From assembly GCA_937136055.1 (NCBI GenBank), contig CAKZOD010000002.1, forward strand, positions 1 to 64,000: a DNA stretch of 64,000 nt, given 5' to 3'. Below, in pieces: positions 61,459-64,000 of this stretch. This DNA is from an uncultured Oceanospirillaceae bacterium (GTDB lineage Bacteria > Pseudomonadota > Gammaproteobacteria > Pseudomonadales > Balneatricaceae). How positions within the stretch are numbered: position 1 is the first letter of the stretch; every line of letters begins with the position of its first letter. Below the pieces are notes generated by a model, which did no database searches, had not been told where the DNA came from, and worked only from the letters and a program-made list of their open reading frames with translations. A program made the position numbers and the translations under genes.

Positions 61459-62277
61459 ATGAACAATACCAGCCCTCCATCAGGCACTCCTGATACTTCC
61501 GAAACTCCTGGTACTCCTGGTACTCCTGGTACTCCTGGTACTCCTGGTACTCCTGGTACTCCTGGTACTCCTGGTACCCAAGGTTCATCCATTGTCTCTG
61601 ATATACCTCTAGTTGAAAATCAATTATTTGAGGGTACACCTAGTAAAAAATATAAAACAACTGCACATTATTTAAATGTTCGAAATGAGCCAAAGTTGAA
61701 CAGCGATATACTTGGTACTTTATCTTATGGAGATATTGTTTCGCTAATAAGCATATCTGGTGATTCATACTGGTACAAAATTAAAAGCACGGCTGGGCTT
61801 ATTGGCTGGGCATCTCACAAATATTTAGTAAATTTAGGACATGATCTAGATATTGAACAAGATGATCTCCCATGGGTTGAAATTGCTATAAGAGAATTAG
61901 GCGTACATGAATTTTCTGGATCTGCTGCAAACCCTAGAATTGTTGAATACCTTCGCTCTACAACTCTAGGTTACCCTTACAACTCCAGCGATGAAACATA
62001 TTGGTGCTCTACATGTGTTAATTGGTGTATCGAAAAAGCTGGTTTTGAGGGTACTGACTCAGCTTGGGCCCGTTCTTGGAATAACTGGGGAAGGCGAATT
62101 GAGGTTCCTCTGAGAGGCTGTATTGTAGTTTTTAAGCGCGGTGATGGAGGTCATGTTGGCTTTTTTATCGACGAAAGCGCAGATCATATTAAAGTCCTAG
62201 GTGGTAATCAAAGTGATTCTGTTTGTTACCAAAATTACAAAAAATCAAACTTACTTTCTTACAGAATGCCATATTAA
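61459..62277 (+). CDS. PGT-repeat, SH3b and amidase-like cell-wall hydrolase
   Basis: A 272-residue protein in three parts. A proline-glycine-threonine-rich N-terminus of about nine PGT triplets spans residues about 14-42, encoded by a 9-bp repeat. A bacterial SH3 domain follows (about 55-125, TTAHYLNVRNEPKLNSDILGTL). A C-terminal CHAP/NlpC-P60-like domain of the TIGR02594 kind covers about 135-265, with PWVEIAIRELGVHEFSG, the putative nucleophile cysteine in YWCSTCVNWC and the histidine in GGHVGFFIDE. No signal peptide is seen, so export would need a lysis-like or other route. Predicted peptidoglycan hydrolase. Confidence 0.85.
   Translation: MNNTSPPSGTPDTSETPGTPGTPGTPGTPGTPGTPGTPGTQGSSIVSDIPLVENQLFEGTPSKKYKTTAHYLNVRNEPKLNSDILGTLSYGDIVSLISISGDSYWYKIKSTAGLIGWASHKYLVNLGHDLDIEQDDLPWVEIAIRELGVHEFSGSAANPRIVEYLRSTTLGYPYNSSDETYWCSTCVNWCIEKAGFEGTDSAWARSWNNWGRRIEVPLRGCIVVFKRGDGGHVGFFIDESADHIKVLGGNQSDSVCYQNYKKSNLLSYRMPY
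61504..61575 (+). repeat. 9-bp in-frame tandem repeat ACTCCTGGT, 8 perfect copies
   Basis: Eight identical ACTCCTGGT units, with degenerate copies on each side, encode the PGT triplets at the N-terminus of the wall hydrolase. The unit is a whole number of codons, so copy-number change would alter length but keep the frame. Confidence 0.95.
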
Positions 62278-62631
62278 TTTCCATCTCGCGGGTCCATTGG
62301 TACGTGTATCGACATGGACGAAGGTTTTATACAAACCGAAGCCGTATTGATTAGGGTATTTGTTACGGAGGTAATCGAACAAAGCTTTAGGGTTACTTAC
62401 TGGTAGATCCATTGCTCTTGCTTTTAAGTGCTGGGATATAGATCTAGGTTTCTTAGTAACCCTTGTATTGTGCTTTCTACAACGACACGCGCTTGACGGA
62501 GTTATTGATTCATTTGCAAAATCTCTAGCTTCATCTGCAATTTTTAGTGTTTCTATATCCATAGAGTCAAAACCACAGCCGCACTTACAGGCTACTTCAG
62601 CTCTAGTGAAGTGTTTTGATATTTTTGGCAT
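62251..62631 (-). CDS. M15 family peptidase (phage endolysin-like)
   Basis: A 126-residue D-alanyl-D-alanine carboxypeptidase-like protein of the Peptidase_M15_3 kind. The N-terminal FTRAEVACKCGCGFDSMDIE is typical of phage endolysins. Zinc-ligand candidates are the histidine and aspartate in SQHLKARAMDLP near residue 70 and the last histidine in FVHVDTR near residue 108. There is no signal peptide. Its 3' end overlaps the end of the convergent wall hydrolase by 27 bp. Its leader contains a copy of the 51-bp repeat. Confidence 0.88.
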   Translation of the reverse strand: MPKISKHFTRAEVACKCGCGFDSMDIETLKIADEARDFANESITPSSACRCRKHNTRVTKKPRSISQHLKARAMDLPVSNPKALFDYLRNKYPNQYGFGLYKTFVHVDTRTNGPARWKLIWHSVRK

Positions 62632-62641
62632 AGGATAACCC

Positions 62642-62692
62642 TCGAATTTTGGGCATAAAAAAGCCCAGCTCGAAGGCTAGGCGATAGATTCA
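62642..62692 (-). repeat. 51-bp direct repeat, copy 1 (terminator-bearing)
   Basis: Runs from TCGAATTTTGGGCATAAAAA to the GATTCA end, and matches 63845-63894 at about nine positions in ten. It contains the hairpin described separately and lies just upstream of the M15 gene. Confidence 0.85.
62656..62682 (-). terminator. Terminator in repeat copy 1
   Basis: On the minus strand GCCTAGC-loop-GCTGGGC followed by TTTTTT, with one G-U pair. It lies after the hypothetical gene at 62746-63273 and separates it from the M15 gene. Confidence 0.75.
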
Positions 62693-62745
62693 CAGGCATG
62701 ATTGCTTATCAAACAAAATAATAATCTACATGGATAGATAAAATA

Positions 62746-63273
62746 CTAAGTTAAAGTAGTCTCATTACTAACAATGGCTTCTAGTTTAGATTTAAAACCC
62801 AAAATCAAACTGTATTCCTGATTGAGCGAATTAATATGTTCATTAATTTTTTCGTAAGTAGGAAATATTGAAATGTACCTAAACTTACTTTGTTCTTTAA
62901 CATCTCCAAAACTTTGTTCATCTGTATGAATATCAACCTCTCTGGGTACGGTAGTAGTATTTCCTATACTAATACCGCGCAGCCATTCATTGAGCACCAA
63001 GCCAAAATCACGTATATAATTTTCATAGTCATCAATAATATTGACTATCTCTTCTGATCTGGATATGTTTTTTAAAGAAATCAATTGACTAGCTTGCGAT
63101 ATTATAGACTTTTCGTATTCGCTTTTAAGGTCTACATATTTTGGGAGTAGTTTCTTAATTTCAGCTGATCCATTAGCTGAAGTTCCCAATAGTTCGCAGT
63201 TTTCAGCTAAAAAAGTATAAATTTTAAATCTATTCATTTTAACAATTAGTGCTGATTCTCTAAAGCTTAGCAC
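62746..63273 (-). CDS. Hypothetical protein
   Basis: Not recognised. Up to 175 residues, soluble and mostly helical with charged heptad-like stretches (KYVDLKSEYEKSIISQASQLI, ... SEEIVNIIDDYENYIRDFGLVLNEWL). The frame starts at GTG; an ATG at 63237 (residue 13, MNRFKIYTFLAENC) is an equally good start. It follows the small membrane protein gene by about 10 bp on the same strand, so they form one unit. Confidence 0.7.
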   Translation of the reverse strand: MLSFRESALIVKMNRFKIYTFLAENCELLGTSANGSAEIKKLLPKYVDLKSEYEKSIISQASQLISLKNISRSEEIVNIIDDYENYIRDFGLVLNEWLRGISIGNTTTVPREVDIHTDEQSFGDVKEQSKFRYISIFPTYEKINEHINSLNQEYSLILGFKSKLEAIVSNETTLT

Positions 63274-63283
63274 TATGCGCTGC

Positions 63284-63544
63284 TCATTTTTTTACAGCCT
63301 CTTGGCTCCTCCAGTCTCCAAAAGCTTTAATGGATAAAAAAGCTAATACTAAAGTACCAGCTCCTGCCATTAGAGATCCTAGAGTAGAATAAAAATCCTT
63401 TGCTTCAAACTCTGGGTCCAGAGCAAACAACAAATACAAAGCGTAAGCTGAGATAAAAGTCCAAATGAAAAAGCATAATGCAGCCAATACTTTCACAATA
63501 GAGCATGTAATGCCTGCACTTCCTAAAGATACGCTAATTTTCAT
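63284..63544 (-). CDS. Small two-helix membrane protein (holin-like shape)
   Basis: An 86-residue protein with two predicted membrane helices (about 17-38 and 55-72, with LDPEFEAKDFYS between) and a basic C-terminus ending QEAVKK. Its size and topology resemble phage holins, and it lies upstream of an M15 endolysin-like gene, but no holin sequence motif is identified, so the resemblance is only suggestive. It is transcribed together with the hypothetical gene after it. Confidence 0.7.
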   Translation of the reverse strand: MKISVSLGSAGITCSIVKVLAALCFFIWTFISAYALYLLFALDPEFEAKDFYSTLGSLMAGAGTLVLAFLSIKAFGDWRSQEAVKK

Positions 63545-63607
63545 TTAATAATCTCAAATAATAATCAAGTGATTAAATCACAGTTCTTCAGCTCAAGTGA
63601 CGCCCAC

Positions 63608-63637
63608 AAAAAAGCCCCGCATTATTAGCGAGGCTTA
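63608..63637 (-). terminator. Minus-strand terminator without a gene upstream
   Basis: On the minus strand AGCCTCGC-loop-GCGGGGCT then TTTTTT, with one wobble pair. It is placed 5' of the small membrane gene, so it ends a transcript coming from the right whose gene is missing or lies outside the window. Confidence 0.75.
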
Positions 63638-63844
63638 GTTTGTTACAAAAATGGTAATATATATAACTGATGCCTAATAATGATGCAAAATCACATCACT
63701 TTCAAGAAAAACTGTATTTATTTTCAGGCTATATATTTAAGCAGTAAGCTTCACTTTCAGGACAAATAAAAGCTTTGGCCCTAGAGTCTTCATCTTATTT
63801 AGCTAGATCAAATCCGATCTGTTTATCTGTCTCATAATCCGACC

Positions 63845-63894
63845 TCAAATTTTGAGCATAAAAAATCCCAGCTCGAAGGCTAGGCTATGAATCA
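63845..63894 (-). repeat. 51-bp direct repeat, copy 2
   Basis: Second copy of the block at 62642-62692, reading TCAAATTTTGAGCATAAAAA and so on, with the same hairpin (63867-63884) and a few changes. Confidence 0.85.
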
Positions 63895-63940
63895 ATCAAC
63901 CAGTATAGTTACTCGATGCTAGTATATTAAGGATAATGCT

Positions 63941-64000
63941 ATGTCACTTTCTAACAGAAGAAATCCAGAAGGCCTAAAACAAAAAATCCGGAACTCACTT
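63941..64000 (+). CDS. 5' end of an unknown gene cut by the window edge
   Basis: Twenty codons (MSLSNRRNPEGLKQKIRNSL) open to the window end. The ATG has AAGGA seven bases upstream, a good ribosome binding site. The product cannot be judged from 20 residues. Confidence 0.55.
   Translation, partial: MSLSNRRNPEGLKQKIRNSL

Larger units (their letters stand above)
63545..63940. other. Intergenic region with terminators and repeat copy 2
   Basis: No gene over a few tens of codons. A minus-strand terminator lies at 63608-63637 and the second 51-bp repeat copy, with its own hairpin, at 63845-63894. The stretch between them gives only short broken frames on the minus strand. Repeated leader-and-terminator blocks without a gene suggest a lost or degraded reading frame. 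Confidence 0.6.

Noticed and set aside
61439..61639. Minus-strand frame made of EYQ repeats
   Set aside because: It is the antisense of the 9-bp PGT-coding repeat and has no start signal.

Overview
The window is chromosomal DNA from a Gram-negative gammaproteobacterium, most likely a free-living marine or aquatic one of the Alteromonadales/Oceanospirillales type. The signs are lipoproteins with Sec signals, a TRAP transporter, two chemoreceptors plus an orphan sensor domain, several c-di-GMP enzymes, an H-NOX sensor, a large RTX protein, RsuA, a RAYT transposase and moderate-to-low GC. I cannot name the genus. No rRNA, tRNA or CRISPR array was seen.

Region 1 (2-19.4 kb, minus strand) is one large cobalamin (B12) operon led by a clear cobalamin riboswitch (about 19263-19390). 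In transcription order it holds a ChlI/ChlD-type chelatase ATPase, cobO, cobB, cbiD, cobK, cobH, cobL, cobI, cbiG, cobJ, cobM, cobW, cobN, cobQ and cbiB. Late-cobalt (aerobic) enzymes CobN, CobK and CobH are mixed with CbiD and a full-length CbiG, which are usually named from the anaerobic route, and no CobG or CobF is present. Most genes overlap or nearly touch. The two gaps over 200 bp, on either side of cobJ, each hold a different foldback (MITE-like) palindrome.

Region 2 (19.5-38 kb) is mixed chromosomal content: an unknown gene, a DUF1989 protein followed by eleven perfect copies of a 7-bp repeat, a decayed and frameshifted gene remnant, an RTX protein, an aldose-epimerase-like protein, a chemoreceptor, rsuA, and a TetR regulator with a four-box operator beside a tiny membrane protein. 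After these come a lipoprotein, an MFS transporter, a TAXI-type TRAP transporter, an AsmA/DUF748 protein and a nitrilase-family hydrolase divergent from an Lrp regulator.

Region 3 (38-57.6 kb) is concerned with copper, redox and signalling. It has a TlpA-like thioredoxin and a short operon of an unknown membrane protein, SCO and PCu(A)C copper chaperones behind a 13-codon leader ORF. It also has periplasmic binding proteins, a TDT transporter with a divergent LysR regulator, an MTHFR-family enzyme and an H-NOX gene coupled to an HNOBA-GGDEF-EAL enzyme. Two paralogous GAF-GGDEF cyclases, a second chemoreceptor, a DUF1456 protein and an orphan dCache protein with no signalling domain complete it.

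Region 4 (57.9-64 kb) is AT-rich accessory DNA. It starts with a RAYT (IS200-like) transposase and continues with an alpha/beta hydrolase, a small multi-pass membrane protein and a tight run of two lipoproteins plus a PGT-repeat/SH3b/amidase-like cell-wall hydrolase. A phage-type M15 peptidase converges on and overlaps that hydrolase. A 51-bp direct repeat carrying a terminator then flanks a small two-gene cassette. This is the part most likely to hold something undescribed, although it also resembles worn phage lysis-type cargo.
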